A stretch of 64,000 nucleotides of DNA from Rhodococcus sp. 4CII (GTDB lineage: Bacteria; Actinomycetota; Actinomycetes; Mycobacteriales; Mycobacteriaceae). The notes beneath the pieces were generated by a model. That model saw nothing but the letters and a program-made list of their open reading frames with translations. It ran no database searches and was not told the origin of the DNA. The translations under genes were made by a program, and so were the position numbers. Positions 1-7,728 of this stretch are shown here, piece by piece. The first letter of the stretch is position 1; each line of letters begins with the position of its first letter. The DNA is taken from assembly GCF_014256275.1 (NCBI RefSeq), contig NZ_JACCFE010000002.1:5002001-5066000 (forward strand), written 5' to 3'.

Positions 1-103
1 GATCGCCACCTGCGAGACTCTCGCGCACCTCGACACCCTGGTCGACCGAGGCCAGATCACCGTTCGCCGCCGAGACGGCCGCGACGTCTTCTCCGCTGCC
101 TGA
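1..103 (+). CDS. 3' end of a gene entering from the left, possibly MBL-fold hydrolase C-terminus
   Basis: An open frame enters at the left edge and ends at TGA 101-103. The 33 visible residues read as a small winged-helix tail (HLDTLVDRGQITVRRRDGR). Tails like this close some metallo-beta-lactamase-fold hydrolases of the LACTB2 type, and also short DNA-binding proteins. The family cannot be settled from this fragment. It is followed by a 67-bp gap before the next gene on the same strand. Confidence 0.45.
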   Translation, partial: IATCETLAHLDTLVDRGQITVRRRDGRDVFSAA

Positions 104-170
104 GCGGCATCCGGGCAGCGATCGGCCGTTCGAACATCCGGCGGTCCGCAACTTCGATGGAAGGATTCCC

Positions 171-1196
171 GTGCAGAGTCGTGAGCTGAAACTGGCGCGT
201 CATCCCCAGGGGAAAGTTCGATCGGAAGACTTCTCTCTCGAGGTGGTGACGGTTCCGGAAGAACTGGGTCCCGGCGACATTCTCGTGCGCAACTCGTGGC
301 TGTCGATCGACCCGTCCGTCCGGATGCGTCTCGGGCCCACCGGACCCGCCGGCTATCTACCGCCGTTCCGGCTCGGGGACACGCTGGCCGGGTTGGCCGT
401 CGGCGAGGTGATCCGGTCCCGGGCGGGCAGTTTCGAACCGGGCGACACGGTGCTGCACATCAACGGCTTTCGTGAGTTCGCCGTGATCCGGGAGGATAGT
501 GAAACCCTGGCAGGGGCCGGCGGAGTGACAAAACTGGACACGAGCGAGCATCCGCCGCAGTCGTATCTCGGCGCGCTGGGAAGTTCCGGGCTCACCGCCT
601 ATGTGGGACTGCACTGCATCGGTGAACTCACGGCCGGAGACGTCGTCTGGATCTCGTCGGCGGCGGGAGCAGTCGGTAGCATCGCTGCGCAGATTGCCCG
701 GCTCAGAGGTCATTACGTGGTCGGCAGTACGGGATCCGCCGATAAGGTCCGGTTCCTGTCGGAGAAACTACGCCTCGACGCCGCGTTCGATTACCACACC
801 CTGGATCTCACCGACGCACTCGTCGGCGCGGCGCCCGACGGCATCGATCTGTACTTCGACAACGTCGGCGGAACGCATCTCCAGGCCGCCCTGTACAACC
901 TTCGGCGGGGAGGCCGAGTTGCCATGGCGGGCGCCGTCGCGTCCTATGAGAGGGAGGCGACGGGCCCGGACAACCTCTTTCAGATCGTGGCAAAGAACCT
1001 CACGGTGAAGGGCTTCCGGGCCGGTGCCTACGACCATCTGCTCGGCGACATGCGTGCCGAGGTCGGGAGCTACCTCCGCGACGGTCGGCTCGTTGCCGCG
1101 GAAACTGTGTTCGACGGTCTCGAGTCGGCGCCGGACGCCATCGTCGCGATGCTGGGCGGCCGCACCGTGGGGAAGACGCTGTGCCGCCTGGGATGA
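171..1196 (+). CDS. NADP-dependent medium-chain oxidoreductase (prostaglandin reductase/LTD type)
   Basis: The 341-residue product belongs to the zinc-free medium-chain dehydrogenase/reductase group that reduces the C=C bond of enones with NADPH (PTGR/CurA-like family). The GroES-like N-half has the SIDPSVRMR stretch typical of the group. The cofactor fold has an AxxGxxG motif (SSAAGAVGSIAAQ) near residue 165, and the family hallmark LYFDNVGG follows. No zinc-binding cysteines are seen. The start is GTG 171. It converges on the SDR at 1261 with a strong hairpin between them. The substrate is unknown. It may belong to the catabolic block to its right, but no copy of the block's operator lies upstream. 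Confidence 0.85.
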   Translation: MQSRELKLARHPQGKVRSEDFSLEVVTVPEELGPGDILVRNSWLSIDPSVRMRLGPTGPAGYLPPFRLGDTLAGLAVGEVIRSRAGSFEPGDTVLHINGFREFAVIREDSETLAGAGGVTKLDTSEHPPQSYLGALGSSGLTAYVGLHCIGELTAGDVVWISSAAGAVGSIAAQIARLRGHYVVGSTGSADKVRFLSEKLRLDAAFDYHTLDLTDALVGAAPDGIDLYFDNVGGTHLQAALYNLRRGGRVAMAGAVASYEREATGPDNLFQIVAKNLTVKGFRAGAYDHLLGDMRAEVGSYLRDGRLVAAETVFDGLESAPDAIVAMLGGRTVGKTLCRLG

Positions 1197-1215
1197 CGAC
1201 GCCGTCTGACACAGA

Positions 1216-1248
1216 AACATGGCCTCCGCATTGCGCGGAGGCCATGTT
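1216..1248. terminator. Bidirectional terminator hairpin between convergent genes
   Basis: Perfect 14-bp inverted repeat AACATGGCCTCCGC (1216-1229) and its complement (1235-1248) with a 5-base loop. It lies between the stop of the oxidoreductase at 1196 and the stop of the SDR at 1261. Confidence 0.8.
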
Positions 1249-1260
1249 CGTCTGCCCGGC

Positions 1261-2025
1261 TCAGGCCGCCGTCCACCCACCGTCCGCGTAGATCTCCGAA
1301 CCGGTGACGAAGCTGGAGTCGTCGCCCGCGAGGAATGCCACCGCGGCCGCGATTTCCTCACCGCGCCCGAGCCGTCCCATCGGCGTCCCCGCGAGCATCT
1401 CGCGATGACGCTCGCTCCCTTCCCAGCGCTCGAGCAGCGGGGCCGTGCCGATGAACCCCGGGTGCAGCGAATTGACCCGCACGCCCGCTTTCGCCCAGTG
1501 CAGTGCGGCGTTCTTGGTCATCGTGCGGACGGCGCCTTTCGCGGCCGCGTAGGCGACGCTGTTTCCCAGACCGCCCACGGTGCCCAGAATCGAGCACATG
1601 TTCACGATCGAACCGCCGCCGCTGCGCCCGATCAGGGGGCCGCCATGTTTCATGCCGAGCCACGTGCCGGTCTGGCCGACCCCGATCACGTGATCCCACC
1701 GTGCACGGGTTTCGTCCTCGGCCGTGGCGACGCTGCCGATGGCGGCGTTGTTGATCAGGGCGTGGAGTGCGCCGAACGACGTTTCGGTTGCGGCGAACAC
1801 CGCCTCCCACTGGTCCTCGGAGGCGACGTCCAGGGCATGTGCGGCATGTCGCTCGGGCCGGGCGAGAGTGCGCAGCAGGTCGTGGCAGGCAGATTCGTCG
1901 AGATCGGTCGCGACGACGTGAGCGCCCTCGTCGGCGAGTCTGCGGACTATCTCGACGCCGATTCCACCGGTCGCACCCGTCACCACGACGACCTTGTCCT
2001 TGAGTCGGTCAGGGCCGACAGTCAT
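1261..2025 (-). CDS. Short-chain dehydrogenase/reductase (SDR)
   Basis: A classical NAD(P)-dependent SDR of 254 residues. The cofactor motif TGATGGIG is near residue 17, the NNAA stretch (LINNAAIG) is mid-protein, the catalytic Ser is in NMCSILG and the YAAAK pair follows. It ends with the usual SEIYADGGWTA tail. It reads from the ABC permease gene (45-bp gap) and so is probably the last gene of the unit ATPase-permease-SDR. It likely interconverts an alcohol and a ketone in the pathway served by this transporter. The exact substrate cannot be inferred. Confidence 0.88.
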   Translation of the reverse strand: MTVGPDRLKDKVVVVTGATGGIGVEIVRRLADEGAHVVATDLDESACHDLLRTLARPERHAAHALDVASEDQWEAVFAATETSFGALHALINNAAIGSVATAEDETRARWDHVIGVGQTGTWLGMKHGGPLIGRSGGGSIVNMCSILGTVGGLGNSVAYAAAKGAVRTMTKNAALHWAKAGVRVNSLHPGFIGTAPLLERWEGSERHREMLAGTPMGRLGRGEEIAAAVAFLAGDDSSFVTGSEIYADGGWTAA

Positions 2026-2070
2026 CTTGACTCCTCGTTCTTCGTTCGGATCGGGCAGGGCTGGGCGACA

Positions 2071-3774
2071 TCACAGATTGGTCAACACGTTTCGACCACC
2101 GACCAGCATCGCGATGACGACACCGATGCTGGTCACCGCCGTCATGAGCAGCGCCATCGCCGCCACCAGCGGGTAGGAACCGTTCTCCCACAGGTCGAAC
2201 AGCAGCGTACCCATCACCTGCGTCGTGGCGGCCCGCACGAGCAGGGAGGCAGCGAATTCGTGGGTCAGCAGGATGAACATCAGGGCGACGGCACTGAGCA
2301 CGGTCGGCCGCATGAGAGGCAGGATCACCCGGATGTTGGTGACGAACGGGCTCGCACCACTGGTTGCCGACGCCTCGGCGTAGGTCTCCCCGAGGGAGAG
2401 CATCGCCGTCATCTGCATTCGGGTGGAGAAGGGCACCATCAGCACGACGTAGACGAGGATGATGACCGCTTTGGTGCCGTACAGGATCAGCGGCGGCTGG
2501 GTGTAGGTCAGCAGGAACCCGACGCCGAAGATCACCGCGGGAATGCCCAGGGGCAGAGCTGTGATGACGTCACCGATGGTGCCCAGAACCCGGTGTCGGC
2601 GACCGCGCACGAGCAGCGTGGCGGTGAGGTAGCCGATCGGCACGCATATCGCGACCGCCACGACGGAGGTGAGAAGGCTGGTGGACACCGAGTCGACGAT
2701 GCTCGCCGTCCGGAACAGCGCCCGGAAGTTGTCGAGTGTGAACAGATTCCAGGACAGTGTTTCCGACCAGTACGGAGACAGGGCCACGATCGCGAGTCCG
2801 ATCAGCGGGACGACGAGCGCGAGAAACGCATAGACGGAGATCGTCACCGCGGCCCAGGCCGAGCGACCGGTGTTCGGTGCGAACGCCTTTCCCCCGTGCG
2901 TGACGAAGCGCGACTGATTGCCGAGCAGCATCTTCTGCGCGAGCACGACGACGACACCGAAGATGACGAGCGGTGAACCCGCCGCCGCTGCCGCGGCGAA
3001 GTCTGCCGGCGACTCCGACACCCGGCGATACATTTCGGTGGTGAGCACTTTCACGCCGGTGTTCTGGCCCAGCAGGAGCGGTCCGGTGAACTGGCCCAAT
3101 CCGAGGAGCAGCGCAATTCCGCCGCCGTAGACCAGGGAGGGGCGAAGCAGGGGAAGGACAACACGGAAGAACACCCCGAGCGTCGACGAACCGCTGATCT
3201 GCGCGGCCTCGAGGTGCTCGGAACTGATGTTCTGCATTCCCGCGCTGACGAAGAGGTAGACGAACGAGGTGAGTCCGAAACCGGTGAGAATGATGATCCA
3301 CGGCGTGCTGTAGACATCGATCGGTCCGGAGTCCATGGTGTTCCACCAGGGGAGTTTCCGCAGGAGTGCGTTCAGGTACCCGGGACCCGGGGAGAGAAGG
3401 AACGCCCAGCCGACGACATTGGCGACTGCGGGCATCACGATGGGCAGGATGGGGACGATCCGGAGGAAACTCAGCCGGCGGGGCAGCCTGGTGGCCGCGA
3501 ACGCGAGCACCGTGCCCAACACCATGGCGATGGCGAGTGACGTGACGGCGAGGGCGATGGTCGTCCGGATGGTCTGCGCGATGTCGTACCGCCCGTACTG
3601 GGCCTGATACCCGCGCGCGCCGTCCTCGAACGCCAGCGACTGCAGCCGGAAGAGCGGGAGCACGATGAGGTACGCGAGGACCACCATCAGCGCGCCGTAC
3701 CCGATTCGGGTTCGCCACACCGCACTGACGACGAGCGGACGCACGCCGCGGTTCAGGGCAACCGTAGCCATCAC
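2071..3774 (-). CDS. Fused double-domain ABC permease, Fbp/2-aminoethylphosphonate-like
   Basis: At 567 residues it carries two MetI-type permease domains in one chain. Each has its own EAA coupling loop: EAAQISGSSTLGVFFRV near residue 190 and EASATSGASPFVTNIRV near residue 465. About 12 membrane segments are visible. This architecture is typical of iron(III), thiamine and phosphonate-type importers (FbpB, ThiP, PhnU/V-like). Its stop/start overlaps the ATPase gene by 4 bp, so the two are translationally coupled. It works with the binding lipoprotein encoded at 5807-6844. Confidence 0.88.
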   Translation of the reverse strand: MMATVALNRGVRPLVVSAVWRTRIGYGALMVVLAYLIVLPLFRLQSLAFEDGARGYQAQYGRYDIAQTIRTTIALAVTSLAIAMVLGTVLAFAATRLPRRLSFLRIVPILPIVMPAVANVVGWAFLLSPGPGYLNALLRKLPWWNTMDSGPIDVYSTPWIIILTGFGLTSFVYLFVSAGMQNISSEHLEAAQISGSSTLGVFFRVVLPLLRPSLVYGGGIALLLGLGQFTGPLLLGQNTGVKVLTTEMYRRVSESPADFAAAAAAGSPLVIFGVVVVLAQKMLLGNQSRFVTHGGKAFAPNTGRSAWAAVTISVYAFLALVVPLIGLAIVALSPYWSETLSWNLFTLDNFRALFRTASIVDSVSTSLLTSVVAVAICVPIGYLTATLLVRGRRHRVLGTIGDVITALPLGIPAVIFGVGFLLTYTQPPLILYGTKAVIILVYVVLMVPFSTRMQMTAMLSLGETYAEASATSGASPFVTNIRVILPLMRPTVLSAVALMFILLTHEFAASLLVRAATTQVMGTLLFDLWENGSYPLVAAMALLMTAVTSIGVVIAMLVGGRNVLTNL

Positions 3775-4937
3775 GCCTCCGATCGAGCAGTGGCGGTGGC
3801 GAACTCGGGTATCTGCAGATCGACGTGCCCGTCGGGATGCGGGAACACCCGCAGCGCGCTGGGGGAGAAGCTGACCACCAGCGGAGATCCCGTGGTGGCG
3901 CCACGCAACCAGGTCCCGTGCCGTCCGGCATCCGCGCGTAGGTACAACCGCTCACCTCCGGCGTCGACCGTCACGTCGAAATAGCGCCCCCCGTACTCCG
4001 AGGTGACGAGTTCGCCGGTGAGACCGACGTCGCCCGGGGCCACCTCGTCGAGCGAACGATGGAGCGAGAGGTCGTCGGGACGCATTCTGCCCAGTGCGGC
4101 GTCGCCGCCGATGTGTCCGCCACGGATGCCGGCCGCACCCAGATCGACCGGAGTGCCCGCTCGCGTCGTCCACCCCTCATGGCGCCGAACGAGTTCGAGT
4201 CGATTCGCCATGCCGATGAACGCGGCGACGTAGTCGGACGACGGGGACTCGTACACCCGCTCCGGGGTGTCGTACTGCTCGATCTTGCCCGCCTTCATGA
4301 TAGCGAGCCGGTCGCCGAGCGCAAACGCCTCGGCCTGATCATGGGTGACGAAGACGGCGGTGAAGCCCAGCCGCTGGTGGAGTTGATGAATCTGGGAGCG
4401 GACCTGATCGCGCAGTCGTGCATCGAGATTGCTCAGCGGCTCGTCGAACAGCACCAGATCGGGTTGCGCGGCCAAACCACGAGCCACCGCCACACGCTGC
4501 TGCTGCCCACCGCTGAGCTGGGAGGGGTAGCGGTCGAGCAGGGCGCCACAATCCACCATCCCCGCTGCGGTCTCGACCTGGCCGGCGGCGATGGCGCTCT
4601 TCATCCGTCGTACCTTCAGCGGGTATCGGATGTTCTCGCGCACCGTCATGTTGGGCCACAACGCGTAGGACTGGAAGACCATGCCGATGTTGCGTTTGTA
4701 GGCCGGAACATTGATCCGGGCCGACGCGTCGAACACGGTGTGGTCCTTGAACGTGATCGACCCGCCCTCGGGGGTCTCGAGGCCGGCGATACAGCGGAGC
4801 GTGGTCGTTTTCCCGCAACCGCTGGGGCCGAGCAGAACGAGGAATTCACCGTCCTCGATATCGAGGTCGAGTTGGTCGACGATGGTATTGGACCCGAAGG
4901 TCTTGGTCAGGTTGGAAACCCGGAATTGCGATGTCAC
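3771..4937 (-). CDS. ABC transporter ATPase, FbpC/PotA-like
   Basis: The 388-residue nucleotide-binding subunit of the importer. It shows Walker A GPSGCGKTT near residue 38, the Q-loop, signature LSGGQQQRVAVARGL, Walker B LVLFDEPLSNLD and the switch His in VTHDQAEA. A C-terminal TOBE-like extension of roughly 130 residues follows, as in the CUT/Fbp/Pot families. It is first in the unit with the permease and the SDR at 1261. A copy of the block operator lies 42 bp upstream of its start. Substrate specificity is not readable from the sequence; polyamine, phosphonate and ferric ion are all transported by relatives. Confidence 0.9.
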   Translation of the reverse strand: MTSQFRVSNLTKTFGSNTIVDQLDLDIEDGEFLVLLGPSGCGKTTTLRCIAGLETPEGGSITFKDHTVFDASARINVPAYKRNIGMVFQSYALWPNMTVRENIRYPLKVRRMKSAIAAGQVETAAGMVDCGALLDRYPSQLSGGQQQRVAVARGLAAQPDLVLFDEPLSNLDARLRDQVRSQIHQLHQRLGFTAVFVTHDQAEAFALGDRLAIMKAGKIEQYDTPERVYESPSSDYVAAFIGMANRLELVRRHEGWTTRAGTPVDLGAAGIRGGHIGGDAALGRMRPDDLSLHRSLDEVAPGDVGLTGELVTSEYGGRYFDVTVDAGGERLYLRADAGRHGTWLRGATTGSPLVVSFSPSALRVFPHPDGHVDLQIPEFATATARSEA

Positions 4938-4978
4938 CTGGCACCTGCTTGGTTGCGAGTGGTTGGTCAGAAATAAAG

Positions 4979-4991
4979 TGAATTCAGTTCA
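4979..4991. promoter_or_regulatory. Candidate operator, copy A of the TGANNTCAGTTCA motif
   Basis: TGAATTCAGTTCA, in the 96-bp gap between the ATPase start (4937) and the end of the SDR (5034). It is 42 bp upstream of the ATPase. It is one of six near-identical sites, all intergenic and all in front of genes of this block. Confidence 0.6.
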
Positions 4992-5033
4992 TTTGACGAT
5001 AGCCGTGGTGTGAACGGCCTGCAAGGGTCCCGG

Positions 5034-5810
5034 TCACGGCGACGAGCGCTTCGGAGTCCGGGCGCCCGCGGAGGTTCCACCGTCGATCATCAGATCGGTG
5101 CCGGTGACGTAGCTGCTGTCGTCGCTCGCGAGGAACAGGATCGCCTTCGCAACCTCGAGCGGCATACCGCGGCGTTGCAACGGAATGCTTTTCACGTAGG
5201 CGTCCATGTCGTCGTTCGCGAAATCGGCGCCCGCGGTGATCGCCGTGTCGATGCTGCCCGGGCAGACCGCGTTGACCCGGATATTCGATTCGGCGAACTC
5301 CAGCGCCGCAACCCGTGTCAGGGCGCGAACGCCGAACTTCGACGCGCCGTACGCGCCGAGTTCGGCGGTGGCGAGGACACCGCGCAGCGAAGACAGGTTG
5401 ACGACCGATCCGCCTGTGGTCATCGCGGCGCCCGCGGCCTGCAGTCCGAGGAACGTGCCCACCAGATTGAGGTCGATCATGCGTCGCAACTCGGCGAGCG
5501 AGGTCTGCATGATCGACGATTTGGAGGCGGCGCCCGCGGAGTTGACGAGAACCCGTAGCGGGTGCCCGCGATCCGCCATCTCGGTGGTCACGCGCGACCA
5601 CTGCGATTCGTCGGTGACGTCCAGGTGTCGATAGTGGGCTCCCGCACCCAGTTTCGCTGTGACGTCGTTCCCGAGGTCGTCGTCGACGTCGCACAGATAC
5701 ACGGTCGCCCCGTGGGCGTGGAAGAGTTTCGCGGTCGCGGCGCCGATCCCCCGTGCCGCACCGGTGACGAGAGCGCAGGTGTCACGCAGTCGCGTTTCGT
5801 GCGTCGTCAC
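5034..5810 (-). CDS. Short-chain dehydrogenase/reductase (SDR)
   Basis: The second SDR of the block, 258 residues. It has TGAARGIG near residue 17, VNSAGAAS in place of the usual NNAG, catalytic Ser in VNLSSLRG, and YGASK. Its GTG start overlaps the stop of the binding-protein gene (GTGA), so it is coupled to that gene. The pairing of a solute-binding lipoprotein with a dehydrogenase suggests that the imported compound, or its first product, is the substrate. It differs clearly from the SDRs at 1261 and 13261, so recent duplication is unlikely. Confidence 0.87.
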   Translation of the reverse strand: MTTHETRLRDTCALVTGAARGIGAATAKLFHAHGATVYLCDVDDDLGNDVTAKLGAGAHYRHLDVTDESQWSRVTTEMADRGHPLRVLVNSAGAASKSSIMQTSLAELRRMIDLNLVGTFLGLQAAGAAMTTGGSVVNLSSLRGVLATAELGAYGASKFGVRALTRVAALEFAESNIRVNAVCPGSIDTAITAGADFANDDMDAYVKSIPLQRRGMPLEVAKAILFLASDDSSYVTGTDLMIDGGTSAGARTPKRSSP

Positions 5811-6844
5811 TGGATGAATCGCTTTTCCCAGTCGGACTGATATTCGGTGAGCGATTCGGGGGTCAGATCGGACGGGTTGGGCAGTGCGATGTCCTGGGCA
5901 CGTGCGACGGCACCCTCGATGCCGGGGAGGGCGCTCGCGTAGCCGAGCGACAATGCCTTCTGGCCGGCCGGGGTCACCATGAAATTCGCCAGCACCTGAG
6001 CGGCGTTCGGGTGCGGAGCCGCGGAGAGGGCGTGCGTGAACCAGGGCGTTCCCCAGGGCGGCGAGGGCAGCGCCCAGTCGACCGGTGCACCGGATTCCTT
6101 CTCGCGCACCAGAGGCTGCACCACCGGGGTGGCGACGATCTCACCGGAGGTCAGGGCCTGAGCGACACCCAGCGCGCTCGGGTAGATGCGCGGTTTCAGG
6201 TCGGCGAGCTTCTGCAGATAATCGGCGCCGAAGTTCTTCTCGAAGAATCGGTAGAAGTCGACGTAGGAGGCAATGCCCGACGGGTTGACGATGCCGATCT
6301 TGCCCTTCAGCGCCGGATCGAGAAGGTCTGACGGCTTCTGCAGACCGCCGGGAAGCGCTGTCGTGTTCCATCCGAGGGCGAACACCGCCGCACTCGTCAG
6401 GAAGAACTTGTCGGAAATGATGCTCTTCTGTGGTTCGTACTCCGGCGCATCGAAAGCCGGCCCGACGAGATCCGTCGAGTAGGTTCCCGACTTCGCGGCC
6501 GTCTCGATCCAGGCGGCGTCGGTGAGCATGTGGACGTCGGCGGTGCCGCGTTTCGTCTGATTCTCGACCTCGACCTTCGGGTTGATGTCGGCGTCGGTTC
6601 CGCGGACGTACTCGAGCGAGATCTCGGGGTACTCCTGCTCGAATGCCACCTTGAGGGCCTCGAGATTGGCGGGATTCTGGCTCGAGTACAGCAGCACGCT
6701 GCCTTCGCCCTTGGCGGCCGCGACGACGTCGTCCCACGTGCCCGACACGGGTTGGTTGACGCCGGAACCGCTGGAACCGCATGCGGCGGAGGCGAAAGCT
6801 GCGACCACCGCGACGGCCATCAGCTTGATCGGCACTTTTCTCAT
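5807..6844 (-). CDS. ABC transporter solute-binding lipoprotein, family 1 (Fbp/Pot-like)
   Basis: A 345-residue exported binding protein. The start at 6844 gives a lipoprotein signal peptide with lipobox ASAAC (Cys22) and a GGAAGGA ribosome site upstream. A longer frame reaching 6955 would add 37 non-signal residues and is rejected. The mature part reads as a type II periplasmic-binding fold (VLLYSSQNP near the start, TPAGQKAL near the end), as in iron(III) and phosphonate binding proteins. It pairs with the ATPase/permease at 2071-4937, although an SDR and an operator separate them. Confidence 0.87.
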   Translation of the reverse strand: MRKVPIKLMAVAVVAAFASAACGSSGSGVNQPVSGTWDDVVAAAKGEGSVLLYSSQNPANLEALKVAFEQEYPEISLEYVRGTDADINPKVEVENQTKRGTADVHMLTDAAWIETAAKSGTYSTDLVGPAFDAPEYEPQKSIISDKFFLTSAAVFALGWNTTALPGGLQKPSDLLDPALKGKIGIVNPSGIASYVDFYRFFEKNFGADYLQKLADLKPRIYPSALGVAQALTSGEIVATPVVQPLVREKESGAPVDWALPSPPWGTPWFTHALSAAPHPNAAQVLANFMVTPAGQKALSLGYASALPGIEGAVARAQDIALPNPSDLTPESLTEYQSDWEKRFIQ

Positions 6845-6923
6845 GGCAGGAAAGTCCTTCCGGAATCGGTTCGGCGGGTGCGAACCTGGGTGTTCGGTGA
6901 CGAATCGGGGAGTCGAACGGGGC

Positions 6924-7619
6924 CTACGACGCGAGAGCGTGGAGCAGTGCAGCAACGCGGTCGGGAATCGTGACCATGGCCATGTGGCCGGATTCGAGAA
7001 AGACGGTGTCTCCGCCGACGACGGCCGCCGATCTCTCCTGCAATTCGGGTGGATAGCAGGCGTCCTTGGTCAAACGTACGTATGTACGGGGGATGTCGGC
7101 GCGGAGACCGGACAGATCGACGGACTCGGTGAGGAGGGCGCCGCAGTCGTCGACCAGCTGATCGATCGTCCAGCCCGTCTGCTCGGCATCCATGTCGTTG
7201 CAGAGCATCGCGGCGGCGCCCGTCGGATCCTGGCGGTACACACCGTCTTCTATCGACGCTTCCACGGCGGTGCGGACGTCCGGGTCGATCTGGTCGATCA
7301 CCCGCGTGCCGTCGGGCGGGACGACGGCGGATAGGTAGACGACGTGCCGTAGTCGGGGAGCGAGTGTTTGCATGACCCGCGGGGCCGTCACGCCCCCGAA
7401 GGAGTGTGCGACGAGGACGACGTCCTCGAGGCCGGCCGCCACCACGTCGTCGATGACGGCGGCGGCGCAGTCGTCGAGGGTGACGGACCGCGGGTCGACG
7501 GAGCGCCGCCGTCCCCGTCCGGGGAGATCGACTGCGAGAGTGTCCTGTTCGAGAAGAGGAAGGAGTGGCTCCCAGCAGGAGGCCCCCATTCCTGCGCCGT
7601 GGACGAGAACGAACGACAT
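6924..7619 (-). CDS. Alpha/beta hydrolase, EstC/methylesterase-like
   Basis: A 231-residue compact hydrolase of the salicylate-binding/hydroxynitrile-lyase-like group. The oxyanion-hole motif LVHGAGMGASCW is at the N-terminus, the nucleophile is in AHSFGG near residue 92, and the C-terminal catalytic His is in SGHMAM. It is the first gene leftwards from the divergent promoter region at 7620-7728, where two operator copies lie. It probably hydrolyses an ester or lactone, or cleaves a C-C bond, in the pathway of the block. Which of these cannot be told. Confidence 0.85.
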   Translation of the reverse strand: MSFVLVHGAGMGASCWEPLLPLLEQDTLAVDLPGRGRRRSVDPRSVTLDDCAAAVIDDVVAAGLEDVVLVAHSFGGVTAPRVMQTLAPRLRHVVYLSAVVPPDGTRVIDQIDPDVRTAVEASIEDGVYRQDPTGAAAMLCNDMDAEQTGWTIDQLVDDCGALLTESVDLSGLRADIPRTYVRLTKDACYPPELQERSAAVVGGDTVFLESGHMAMVTIPDRVAALLHALAS

Positions 7620-7636
7620 GTTGCTCCTCGCTAAAT

Positions 7637-7649
7637 TGAACTGATATCA
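7637..7649. promoter_or_regulatory. Candidate operator, copy B
   Basis: TGAACTGATATCA, the reverse-complement orientation of the motif, contained in a perfect 14-bp palindrome AACTGATATCAGTT at 7639-7652. It lies 18 bp upstream of the hydrolase start (7619). Confidence 0.65.
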
Positions 7650-7702
7650 GTTTGAATCTAAAGAAGTGTCCTTGTGATGTCAATCACCTGCTAGCGTGAA
7701 GT

Positions 7703-7715
7703 GAATCCAGTTCAG
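7703..7715. promoter_or_regulatory. Candidate operator, copy C
   Basis: TGAATCCAGTTCA, about 14 bp upstream of the oxidoreductase start at 7729. With copy B it occupies the short divergent region 7620-7728. Confidence 0.6.
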
Positions 7716-7728
7716 TTAGGGGATAGAT

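Noticed and set aside
1219..2976. Long plus-strand frame of 585 codons opposite the SDR and permease
   Set aside because: Arg/His/Gly/Asp-rich composition with no family features. The minus-strand genes in the same DNA have full motifs, so it is a GC-driven shadow.
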